DNA of 7,693 nt from JADJPL01 sp964607915 (GCA_964607915.1 CAZSMU010000160.1:1-7693), one strand, 5' to 3'; shown: positions 1 to 7,276, numbered from the stretch's first letter. Notes: generated from the sequence alone by a model not told the origin. Program-made: numbers and translations.

Positions 1-11
1 AAAAATAAAAC

Positions 12-434
12 TTGTTGCAACGGGTCGGACATATCCTTCTGGCAGCCCTCGTATTCCTGGCAAGCTCGGGCATCGTGCTCAACAAGCACTATTGCGGGGG
101 CATGTTCCGTTCCCAGGCGCTGTTTGTGCAGCCGCCGTCCTGCCACGAACAGGTGGCCACCTGCCCCTTCCACGCCAACCAAGCGGATGAAGAGGCCCCC
201 GCCGACAAGGGCTGCTGCGATACCAGCGCCGAACTTTTTAAACTCGACCATCCGCAATGGTATTCCCCTTTCGTCCTCAAAGCATTTGAATGCGCGATAG
301 CAGCGTGTACCATTCCTTCTCTGCCATATTTTCCCCCCCGCGTCGTCTCCTCTTGTTTCAAGTCAATCCGTGCCTTTGACCTGCCCCCACCGGGTGTGCC
401 TATCCATATCCTGATCCAGGTTTTCCGAATTTGA
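12..434 (+). CDS. HYC_CC_PP family protein, probably exported or membrane-anchored
   Basis: This 140-residue protein shows the three signatures that name the HYC_CC_PP family: His-Tyr-Cys at residues 26-28 (within NKHYCGG), a Cys-Cys pair at 68-69, and a Pro-Pro(-Pro) at 125-127 followed by a hydrophobic C-terminus. A hydrophobic stretch at about residues 7-23 lies directly before HYC and looks like a signal peptide or membrane anchor. Further cysteines at 44 and 51 and histidines at 45 and 54 could bind metal, but that is inference. The start is TTG at 12 (TTG at 15 is equally possible); an in-frame TAA at 6-8 excludes anything further upstream, and the first in-frame ATG, at 102, would remove the hydrophobic segment and HYC. 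I see no Shine-Dalgarno. The family is found in Bacteroidota, often beside metal-efflux genes, and its biochemical function is not established to my knowledge. The family call is confident; the exact start is less so. Confidence 0.85.
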   Translation: MLQRVGHILLAALVFLASSGIVLNKHYCGGMFRSQALFVQPPSCHEQVATCPFHANQADEEAPADKGCCDTSAELFKLDHPQWYSPFVLKAFECAIAACTIPSLPYFPPRVVSSCFKSIRAFDLPPPGVPIHILIQVFRI

Positions 435-593
435 TTCGGCAAGGGTTATGCCTCCGTGGCCCCTCGCCCAACCTCTGTATCAGCCCGCTTTGGCTGGTGC
501 AGCGGTTTCTGTTGACTACCATTCCGGACCTGCGCAGCTACCCATATCGGGCAATACCGCACAGAGCTCCTGGGACAAATTCAGGAAACCTTT
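435..593. other. Non-coding gap between HYC_CC_PP gene and cusA
   Basis: These 159 bases lie between two genes of the same strand. Short reading frames cross it and run into cusA in other frames, but none resembles a known protein, so I treat the gap as untranslated. The only structures seen are a weak hairpin (CAGCC 481-485 with GGCTG 492-496, 6-base loop, no following T-run) and a 4-base GGCA/TGCC pair (438-441 and 449-452). Neither is a convincing terminator. I found no good Bacteroidota promoter (TTTG followed about 20 bases later by TAnnTTTG), so read-through from upstream is plausible. Confidence 0.5.
583..588 (+). promoter_or_regulatory. Shine-Dalgarno-like site of cusA
   Basis: AGGAAA lies 5 bases before the ATG at 594. 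It supports that ATG as the cusA start, since the reading frame stays open upstream back to the TGA at 513-515 and offers no better-placed ATG. Strong Shine-Dalgarno sites are not general in Bacteroidota, so this is supportive rather than decisive. Confidence 0.5.
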
Positions 594-3500
594 ATGTTGC
601 ACCAAATCATACTCTTTTTCCTCCGAAATAAACTGGTATCCTTTATCCTGCTGCTCCTGTTGAGCTTCTGGGGGATCACCAGCGCGCCTTTTGATTTTCA
701 TATCCCCTGGCTTCCCCGCGACCCCGTACCAGTGGATGCGATTCCCGATATTGGCGAAAACCAGCAAATCGTATTTACCGAATGGCCGGGCCGATCCCCC
801 CAGGATGTGGAAAACCAGGTCACCTATCCCCTCAGCTCGGCATTGCTCGGCCTACCAGGGATTCGGGATATCCGCTCGACGTCTATGTTCGGCTTTTCCA
901 GTATCTATGTCATCTTCGAAGACGATATTGAGTTCTACTGGGCGCGCTCCCGCATCCTGGAAAAATTGAACGCACTGCCGCAGGGCCTGCTTCCCCAGGG
1001 GGTACAACCAGCCCTGGGGCCGGATGCTACCGCCCTGGGCCAAATTTTTTGGTACACCCTCGAGGGCCGCGATGAGCAAGGGCAGCCTACCGGCGGCTGG
1101 GACCCGCAGGAGCTGCGCTCCATCCAGGATTTCTATGTGCGCTACGGACTGAGCTCAGCTGAGGGGGTGGCAGAAGTAGCGTCCGTTGGGGGTTTCGTGC
1201 GGGAGTACCAGGTGGATGTGGACCCGCAAGCTATGCGCGTGTACGGCGTGACCCTGGAGGATGTCATGGAAGCGGTGCGGAGTACCAACCTGGATATCGG
1301 CGCCCAAACCATGGAAATCAACCTGGCAGAATATTACGTCCGCGGGTTAGGCTATATCCGAAAAATAGAAGATATCGAGCAAACGGTGGTCCGGGTAAGC
1401 GATAATATCCCTATCCGCATATCCGACGTGGCCAAAGTAAACCTCGGCCCGGCAGAACGCCGGGGTGCCCTCGACAAATCGGGTGCCGAAGCGGTCGGAG
1501 GGGTGGTAGTGGCCCGCTTTGGCGCCAACCCGCTGCAAGTGATAGAAGGCGTCCGCGAAAAAATTGCCGAGCTGGAGCCCGGCCTCCCTTCTAAAGTATT
1601 GGAAGACGGAACGGTCTCCCGTGTGCGCATCGTGCCGTTCTACGACCGCAGCGAATTGATCCGGGAAACTATTGGGACACTGTATAGCAACCTGGCACAA
1701 GAAATTTTGGTCACCACTATCGTGATTATCGTCCTGCTGTTTAACCTGCGGGCTTCTCTGGTGGTCTCAGGGCTGCTGCCCATCGCAGTGCTCTTCACCT
1801 TCATCGTCATGCGCTATACGGGAGTGGATGCCAATATCGTAGCGCTTTCGGGTATCGCTATCGCCATCGGCACCATGGTGGATGTAGGGATTGTCATGTC
1901 GGAAAGCATCGTACACCGCATGGAAAACCGCCCCTCAGGCGAAGATGTGTTTACGACCGTCTATAAAGGTGCTACAGAGGTGGCTTCTGCCATTGTAGCT
2001 GCCGTGCTTACGACCATCGTCAGCTTCCTGCCCGTTTTTGCCCTGGAGGGAGCGGAGGGCAAGCTGTTCAAGCCCCTTGCGTTTACCAAGACCTTCGCCT
2101 TGGGCGGGGCTATTTTTCTGGCTATCGTCGCACTGCCGGCACTGGCGCACACCGTGTTTTCTATCCCTACGCCCCGCCGGTTCTGGCGTGTCCTCGGGAA
2201 TGGAATACTCCTGGGGGCTGCATTCGTCGCCGCTGCGAATGGGGCTCCGCAAATGGCAGTTATCGCTTTGGCAGTGGTCGGCAGCGCCGGGTTACTGGCG
2301 GTCTGGCTGGGCTTGCGCGCAAGCCCTTCGAGGGCACGGTATATCGAGCAGGGCAAAAATATCCTCTACGCTGCCCTCATCGGCGTCCTGATTACCCGGA
2401 TGTGGATGCCGCTCGGGGCAGGACATAGCCTGGGGGTCAACTTTTTATTCGTGGCCCTCGTCCTGGGGGGCATATTGGGCTTCCTCTTCCTGATGACCCA
2501 GATATACAGACCTATCCTGCAGTTCTTCCTGAACTTCAAGTTGCTGTTTCTGCTATTGCCCGCAGGGATCCTCGCCGCAGGTATATACATCTTCAAACAT
2601 ACCGGACGGGAGTTTATGCCCTCTCTCGACGAGGGTTCCTTCCTGCTCATGCCTACGTCTATGCCGCATTCGGGTATTCAGGAAAATGTCAAAAACCTTC
2701 GCCTGCTGGATATGGCCGTTGCCGCCATCCCGGAAGTGGATCGCGTAGTGGGCAAATTGGGCAGGGCAGAGAGTGCCCTGGACCCGGCACCAATCAATAT
2801 GTTTGAAAATGTAATCCTCTACAAATCAGAGTATAAAACAGATGCAGATGGTCGTCGCCTGCGCTTTAAAGTGGATTCGGAAGGCAACTTTGTACGGGAT
2901 GGGAACGGCATGCTGGTAGAAGACCGAAAAGGCCGGTATTTTCGGCAATGGCGCGACCATATTCAGTCACCGGATGACATCTGGGCGGAAATCGCTCGCG
3001 TCACCAAGTTGCCCGGCGTTACGTCAGCCCCTCGGCTGCAACCGATCGAAACGCGCATCGTCATGCTGCAAACGGGTATGCGCGCACAAATGGGTATCAA
3101 AGTCAAAGGCCCCGATTTAAAAACAATCGAGGCGTTCGGCCTGAAGTTGGAAAAGCTGCTGCGGGAAGTGGAGGGGGTGAAGGATGCCGCCGTCTTTGCA
3201 GAGCGCATCGAAGGAAAGCCCTACCTGGAACTTGCCATCCGCCGCGACGCTATTGCCCGCTATGGGCTCACCGTAGAGGTGGTACAGAACTATATCCAGG
3301 CTGCCATTGGCGGTATGCCGCTGACCCAAACCGTGGAAGGGCGCGAGCGCTATGTGGTTCGCGTGCGCTATCCCCGCGAATTGCGCAACGACCCGGATGC
3401 GGTAGCGCGAATCCTGGTGCCCTCCGCCAACGGCGATGGGCAAATCCCTCTGGGCAGCCTCGTAGATATCCGCTATCTGCAGGGCGCTCAGATGATCAAG

Positions 3501-4277
3501 AGCGAGGATGGCTTTCTGATTGGCTACGTCCTCTTCGACCGGGAACGTGGCTATGCCGAGGTGGATGTGGTGGAAAAAGTACGCAGCTACCTCGACACAC
3601 AAATCGCCACAGGTGCCCTGCGGGTGCCTCCCGGCCTCAGCTATCGCTTCGCGGGAAACTACGAGCAGCACGTCCGCGCAGCAAAACGGCTTTCCATCAT
3701 CCTTCCCCTCACCTTGATTATCGTATTTCTGATCCAGTACCTCGAGTTCCGTTCCGTCCTGATTTCTGCGATGGTGTTTACAGGGGTACTGGTGGCTTTC
3801 GCCGGCGGGTTTATCCTCATCTGGCTCTATGGGCAGCCCTGGTTCCTGGATGTTTCGTTCCTGGGGGAAAACCTCCGGGAGCTCTTCCACGTGCGAGCGG
3901 TCAATTTGAGCGTCGCGGTTTGGGTCGGCTTTCTGGCCTTATTCGGTATCGTAACGGATGATGGCGTGCTGATGGCGACTTTCCTGCGCGAGCGCTTTAA
4001 AACGAGCTCGCCAGACTCGATACAGGCCATCCGCCAGGCCGTACTGGATGGGGCCAACCGCCGCATCCGGCCGGCAATGATGATCACGGCGACGACCTTG
4101 TTGGGCTATTTGCCCATCCTGACAGCAGAGGGCAGGGGGGCAGATATCATGGCTCCTATGGCGATTCCCGCCTTTGGAGGGCTGTTTGTTGAAATTATTT
4201 CGGTATTTATTGTGCCCGTGTTGTTCTGTATTTGGCAGGAATGGCGCTGGTACAGAAAAAGTAGAGGAAACGCATGA
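594..4277 (+). CDS. cusA: CusA-type RND permease, Cu(I)/Ag(I) efflux
   Basis: This 1,227-residue inner-membrane pump of the heavy-metal-efflux RND family would export metal ions using the proton gradient, with CusB and CusC. The first transmembrane helix is at about residues 12-31, followed by the family motif around VDAIPDIGENQ (48-58). Aligned by eye to E. coli CusA, the metal-site methionines M573, M623 and M672 correspond to M686 (LLMPTS), M736 (PINMFE) and M824 (RIVMLQTG), which argues for Cu(I)/Ag(I). In TM4, D405 and E412 correspond to D430 and E437; E939 is replaced by D1122 and K984 by A1161. Two insertions stand out: about 90 residues with roughly four extra hydrophobic segments between TM6 and TM7 (within 524-634), and about 39 charged residues between M736 and M824. 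I recall similar insertions in Bacteroidota homologues. The TGA stop overlaps the start of the channel gene, indicating one operon. Czc-type specificity is unlikely given the complete methionine triad. Confidence 0.97.
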   Translation: MLHQIILFFLRNKLVSFILLLLLSFWGITSAPFDFHIPWLPRDPVPVDAIPDIGENQQIVFTEWPGRSPQDVENQVTYPLSSALLGLPGIRDIRSTSMFGFSSIYVIFEDDIEFYWARSRILEKLNALPQGLLPQGVQPALGPDATALGQIFWYTLEGRDEQGQPTGGWDPQELRSIQDFYVRYGLSSAEGVAEVASVGGFVREYQVDVDPQAMRVYGVTLEDVMEAVRSTNLDIGAQTMEINLAEYYVRGLGYIRKIEDIEQTVVRVSDNIPIRISDVAKVNLGPAERRGALDKSGAEAVGGVVVARFGANPLQVIEGVREKIAELEPGLPSKVLEDGTVSRVRIVPFYDRSELIRETIGTLYSNLAQEILVTTIVIIVLLFNLRASLVVSGLLPIAVLFTFIVMRYTGVDANIVALSGIAIAIGTMVDVGIVMSESIVHRMENRPSGEDVFTTVYKGATEVASAIVAAVLTTIVSFLPVFALEGAEGKLFKPLAFTKTFALGGAIFLAIVALPALAHTVFSIPTPRRFWRVLGNGILLGAAFVAAANGAPQMAVIALAVVGSAGLLAVWLGLRASPSRARYIEQGKNILYAALIGVLITRMWMPLGAGHSLGVNFLFVALVLGGILGFLFLMTQIYRPILQFFLNFKLLFLLLPAGILAAGIYIFKHTGREFMPSLDEGSFLLMPTSMPHSGIQENVKNLRLLDMAVAAIPEVDRVVGKLGRAESALDPAPINMFENVILYKSEYKTDADGRRLRFKVDSEGNFVRDGNGMLVEDRKGRYFRQWRDHIQSPDDIWAEIARVTKLPGVTSAPRLQPIETRIVMLQTGMRAQMGIKVKGPDLKTIEAFGLKLEKLLREVEGVKDAAVFAERIEGKPYLELAIRRDAIARYGLTVEVVQNYIQAAIGGMPLTQTVEGRERYVVRVRYPRELRNDPDAVARILVPSANGDGQIPLGSLVDIRYLQGAQMIKSEDGFLIGYVLFDRERGYAEVDVVEKVRSYLDTQIATGALRVPPGLSYRFAGNYEQHVRAAKRLSIILPLTLIIVFLIQYLEFRSVLISAMVFTGVLVAFAGGFILIWLYGQPWFLDVSFLGENLRELFHVRAVNLSVAVWVGFLALFGIVTDDGVLMATFLRERFKTSSPDSIQAIRQAVLDGANRRIRPAMMITATTLLGYLPILTAEGRGADIMAPMAIPAFGGLFVEIISVFIVPVLFCIWQEWRWYRKSRGNA
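4263..4270 (+). promoter_or_regulatory. Shine-Dalgarno-like site of cusC inside cusA
   Basis: AGAGGAAA, in the last codons of cusA, lies 3 bases before the ATG at 4274. That ATG overlaps the cusA stop as ATGA (4274-4277). The arrangement suggests ribosomes finishing cusA restart on cusC, keeping pump and channel synthesis coupled. Confidence 0.5.
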
Positions 4278-5497
4278 AAAAAACGGGAACCATACTTTTT
4301 TTTCTATTGCAACTTGCCGGCCTGTATGCACAATCTCCGGACAGCCTCCTGTTGATCGCCCGACAAAACAACCCGGGGCTCCAGGCAGGATATGCCCTTT
4401 ACAAAGCTATGCTCGAAAAATCGGCCTCCGTGCGCCAATGGCCCGAACCGGAAGCAAACCTGGGGTTCATCGCATGGCCATCGCCCAACGAATCCTTCCT
4501 TCCCACCGCGACCCTGGGCTGGATGCAGCCCATCCCCTGGAAAGGGATGACCGACCTGCGAGGCAATATTGTACAGACCGAGGCCCGCGCCGCCCTGGAA
4601 CAAGTAGAAATGCAATGGCTGGAAATTCGCTACGAACTGCGCCAGGCATACTGGACTTGCTTCGAAGCAGAACGCCGCGCCGAACGGATTCGCGAAAATA
4701 TCCTGCTCCTGCAGTCTCTGGAGCGCTTGACCCAAACGAATATCGAACGAGGTGCCGCAGCATTGACCGATGTCCTGGAGGTCCAAATGCGCATCCTGGA
4801 ACTGGAACGCGAGGAGTTATTGGCAGAGAATGCACGCCGGGAACCCGTCGCGCAAATCAACCGCCTGCTGGGCCGCCCCGCTTCGGAACCGGTCGCCGTG
4901 TACAAAACGGCAGAGTTTGCCTTGTTTGCCCTCCACCCGGATTCGCTGCTGGCTCGCTTGCTGCTCAGCTACCCAGGACTGGCAACCCTGGACCTGGCTC
5001 GCGAAGCTTCTCGCCAACGGCAGGATCTGAACCGCATAGAAAGCAGGCCCGGTATCAGTGCCGGATTGGACTATGCCGTCATGAGAAGGGCCGGGGGAAT
5101 CCACCCGAGCGACGGACAAGACATGTGGATGCCCCGCGTAGGGGTGCGGGTCCCCTTGTTCCGCGAAACGTACCGCGCCCGCGACCGGGAAGAACAACTG
5201 CTGCAGACCGCCTGGGAGGCCCAGGAACGCGAGGTCCGGAACATGCTGTCGGCTTCCGTCGAACAAGCATTGGCCAAACTCCGGGACGCACAGCTTTCTT
5301 TTGAACTGGCCCGCCGGCAACGCCCGCTTATAGAAACGGCACTCCGCGTACAAACGGATGCGTACAGCGCCAACAGTACCGCCCTCGAGACACTGCTGCG
5401 CTACGAAGAATCGCTGCTTAAGGTAAAATTATCGGAAATTGAGGCGATCGCCGAAAGCCATAAAGCGCTTGCGGAACTGGAACGCCGATTGAAATAA
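4274..5497 (+). CDS. cusC: TolC/CusC-type outer-membrane efflux channel
   Basis: This 407-residue protein would form the trimeric outer-membrane channel and periplasmic tunnel through which the CusA-CusB pump discharges metal. It has a classical signal peptide (residues 1-19, KK then a hydrophobic core, likely cleaved before QSPDS). The mature part shows the two-fold repeat of TolC proteins. Repeat one has a membrane-strand region containing QPIPWKG (85-91), then long Glu/Arg/Leu-rich coiled-coil helices to about 210; repeat two starts near YPGL (233), has strands around DMWMPRVGVRVPLF (283-296), and ends in helices to 407. There is no lipobox cysteine, so unlike E. coli CusC it is probably not lipid-anchored, and at 407 residues it is somewhat shorter. 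It overlaps cusA by 4 bases and ends 7 bases before cusB. Fold and role are secure; the cusC symbol rests on context rather than on residues specific to copper. Confidence 0.93.
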   Translation: MKKTGTILFFLLQLAGLYAQSPDSLLLIARQNNPGLQAGYALYKAMLEKSASVRQWPEPEANLGFIAWPSPNESFLPTATLGWMQPIPWKGMTDLRGNIVQTEARAALEQVEMQWLEIRYELRQAYWTCFEAERRAERIRENILLLQSLERLTQTNIERGAAALTDVLEVQMRILELEREELLAENARREPVAQINRLLGRPASEPVAVYKTAEFALFALHPDSLLARLLLSYPGLATLDLAREASRQRQDLNRIESRPGISAGLDYAVMRRAGGIHPSDGQDMWMPRVGVRVPLFRETYRARDREEQLLQTAWEAQEREVRNMLSASVEQALAKLRDAQLSFELARRQRPLIETALRVQTDAYSANSTALETLLRYEESLLKVKLSEIEAIAESHKALAELERRLK

Positions 5498-5504
5498 TGG
5501 GAAT

Positions 5505-7241
5505 ATGAAAAAGTATCGCACCTGGGGAATCATCAGCCTGCTGTCCATTGGCCTCGGCCTGGGGCTGGGATACCTGTTATTCATAGGTAGGGGAAAGGAA
5601 AAAATATCCCCTCCTACGGTATCCCCGGCAAAGGGAGCCGTCGAATACACCTGCTCCATGCACCCGCAAATCCGACAAGCCGAGCCCGGGATATGCCCGC
5701 TCTGCGAAATGGACCTCACCCCCCTGGAAAACGAGCCCTCAGATGAGGCTACCTTATTGAAAATGAGTTCCGAAGCCGTCAAAATAGCCGATATCCAAAC
5801 GGCGCGCGTCGGCGTCGGAGCCAATGGGGCTAGGCGCATCCGCCTGAGCGGGAAAATCGCACCCGACGAGCGCCGGGCCTTGACCCAAACCGCCCACCTG
5901 GCAGGTCGTATCGAACAACTGTATGTGACATTCACCGGAGAAGAAGTGCGCGCAGGCCAACCTCTCGCACTTCTATATGCACCCGCCTTGCTGAGCGCAC
6001 AACGGGAATTCCTCGAAGCTCTGCGCATGAAAACGACTAATCCGATACTGCTGGAGGCCGCCCGCGCCAAACTGCGCAACTGGAAATTGCCGGAAAATTT
6101 TATAGACGAACTGGAGAGAAGCGGTAAAATACAACGCGAAGTACTCCTCCGCGCCGACCGCAGCGGGGTAGTCACCGCCCGCCGGGTAGCCGTCGGCGAC
6201 TATGTGGAAGAAGGCTCTCCATTGTTCGAATTGATGGATCTTCGCAAAGTATGGGCCATACTCGAAGCATATGAGCCCGACCTGCCGTTCATTCGACCAG
6301 GCAACCGGGTGGAAATCACCGCACCCGCTCTCCCGGGACGTACTTTTTCGGGCAGCATCGCGTTCATTGACCCCTTGTTGGACCCTCAGTCGCGCACCGT
6401 CGCCCTGCGGGTCGAACTGGATAATGCAGGGGCGCCGTTCAAACCCCAAATGTTCATAGAAGGAGAAGTCCTGGCAGCAGCAACCCGCACCGGAACGGCT
6501 ATGGTAGTACCCAAAACAGCCGTTCTCTGGACGGGCAAGCGCTCGGTCGTATATGTGAAGGTGCCGGGGACCTCCATCCCTTCTTTTGAGTTTCGCGAAG
6601 TAGAACTGGGCGAGACCACCGAAAAAGGGATACAAGTGCTCTCCGGCCTGGAACCCGGAGAAGAAGTAGTGGTCCAGGGAGCTTTTGTGATTGATGCAGC
6701 CGCTCAGTTGAATAACTCGGCCAGTATGATGAACCGCCTGGTAACGCAAGACCCGTCTTCAGCGAATGCTATCCCGGATTTGAAAGCCTTGCTGAACGGC
6801 GCGTTCGCCTCGCGCTGGAACTCAGCTATCCAGGCTTATCTGGATGTGAAAGACGCATTGGTGGCAACGCGCCCAGCCGAAGCGGCACGACAGGCAGAAC
6901 GCCTGCTGCAGCTGCTGAACGCTGTACCCACCCGGGATGTAGCTCCCGAACTCCAAACGTGGTGGCAAGAACGCCTGGGTGCACTGAAAGCCCATTGCCG
7001 TAAACTGGCCAATGAACGGGATGTAGAAGCGCAGCGCCGACAGTTCCTGTTTTTGTCAGAATTGATGATTCAACATATTAAGGCACTCGGAGGAAGTGGT
7101 ACTTCGCTCTACATCCAATTTTGCCCCATGGCGTTTAATAACCAGGGGGGGGATTGGGTGAGCCGACAGCGGGAAGTGCTCAATCCTTATTTTGGCGAAG
7201 AAATGCTTCGCTGCGGAGTGGTGAAGGATTCGTTTCCTTAA
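5505..7241 (+). CDS. cusB: CusB-type adaptor with N-terminal metal-binding domain and C-terminal DUF3347
   Basis: This 578-residue periplasmic adaptor would link CusA to the outer-membrane channel. In order: a membrane anchor or uncleaved signal (about 7-27, no lipobox); a heavy-metal-binding domain (48-74) with YTCSMHP and CPLCEMDL, ligand candidates C50, M52, H53, C64, C67 and M69; the first lipoyl half (about 129-160, motif YVTFTGEEVRAGQPL); an alpha-hairpin (about 164-212); the second lipoyl half (213-247); a beta-barrel (about 249-330) and membrane-proximal domain to about 410; then DUF3347 (about 432-572), recognised by YLDVKDAL (445-452), FCPMAFNNQGG (539-549) and NPYFGEEMLRCG (560-571). 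C540, M542, M567 and C570 are possible copper ligands there, by inference. E. coli CusB is about 407 residues and lacks both extra metal domains. The GGGAA before the ATG is too close to be a good Shine-Dalgarno, so coupling to cusC is likely. Confidence 0.95.
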   Translation: MKKYRTWGIISLLSIGLGLGLGYLLFIGRGKEKISPPTVSPAKGAVEYTCSMHPQIRQAEPGICPLCEMDLTPLENEPSDEATLLKMSSEAVKIADIQTARVGVGANGARRIRLSGKIAPDERRALTQTAHLAGRIEQLYVTFTGEEVRAGQPLALLYAPALLSAQREFLEALRMKTTNPILLEAARAKLRNWKLPENFIDELERSGKIQREVLLRADRSGVVTARRVAVGDYVEEGSPLFELMDLRKVWAILEAYEPDLPFIRPGNRVEITAPALPGRTFSGSIAFIDPLLDPQSRTVALRVELDNAGAPFKPQMFIEGEVLAAATRTGTAMVVPKTAVLWTGKRSVVYVKVPGTSIPSFEFREVELGETTEKGIQVLSGLEPGEEVVVQGAFVIDAAAQLNNSASMMNRLVTQDPSSANAIPDLKALLNGAFASRWNSAIQAYLDVKDALVATRPAEAARQAERLLQLLNAVPTRDVAPELQTWWQERLGALKAHCRKLANERDVEAQRRQFLFLSELMIQHIKALGGSGTSLYIQFCPMAFNNQGGDWVSRQREVLNPYFGEEMLRCGVVKDSFP

Positions 7242-7243
7242 AC

Positions 7244-7258
7244 AAGTCTATTAGACTT
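7244..7258. repeat. Perfect inverted repeat, 7-base arms, 1-base centre
   Basis: AAGTCTA and TAGACTT flank a single T. It begins 2 bases after the cusB stop. As RNA it would form a 5-base-pair stem with a 5-base loop and no T-run directly after, so it is a poor terminator. The tight symmetry fits a binding site for a dimeric regulator better, though no regulator is encoded in the window. Confidence 0.5.
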
Positions 7259-7266
7259 ATTATGAG

Positions 7267-7276
7267 AAGTATACTT
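7267..7276. repeat. Perfect 10-base palindrome followed by T-run
   Basis: AAGTATACTT is its own reverse complement and runs into further T residues to 7280. It shares the outer AAGT/ACTT halves with the repeat at 7244-7258; the centres are about 20 bases apart (7251 and 7271.5), close to two turns of DNA helix. This could be a second operator half, or chance in AT-rich DNA. Confidence 0.4.

Noticed and set aside
481..496. Hairpin as a terminator after the HYC_CC_PP gene
   Set aside because: The stem has only 5 base pairs and no T-run follows, so it is not a convincing intrinsic terminator.
431..663. Small + strand open frames at 431-631 and 448-663 spanning the gap before cusA
   Set aside because: They run into the start of cusA in other frames and have no signal peptide, domain or Shine-Dalgarno. 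I considered a decayed gene remnant but could not match it to anything.
3117..3890. 257-codon open frame on the - strand within cusA
   Set aside because: It lies wholly inside the well-supported cusA frame, and its translation shows no recognisable domain or organised hydrophobic pattern. It is a shadow of GC-rich coding sequence.
594..4277. CzcA-type (Zn/Co/Cd) identity for the permease
   Set aside because: All three methionines of the Cu(I)/Ag(I) site are present with matching local motifs and the M573-M623 spacing of 50 residues is preserved, which fits the Cus branch.
4174..5304. 376-codon + strand open frame overlapping the end of cusA and most of cusC
   Set aside because: Its Arg/Pro/Gly-rich translation is typical of an out-of-frame read of GC-rich DNA; the TolC-family frame at 4274-5497 explains the region.
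5429..6749. Two long - strand open frames (5429-6175 and 5973-6749) across cusC and cusB
   Set aside because: Both oppose clearly recognisable TolC and adaptor coding sequence, overlap one another and encode low-complexity Ser/Arg-rich or unrelated sequence with no family match.
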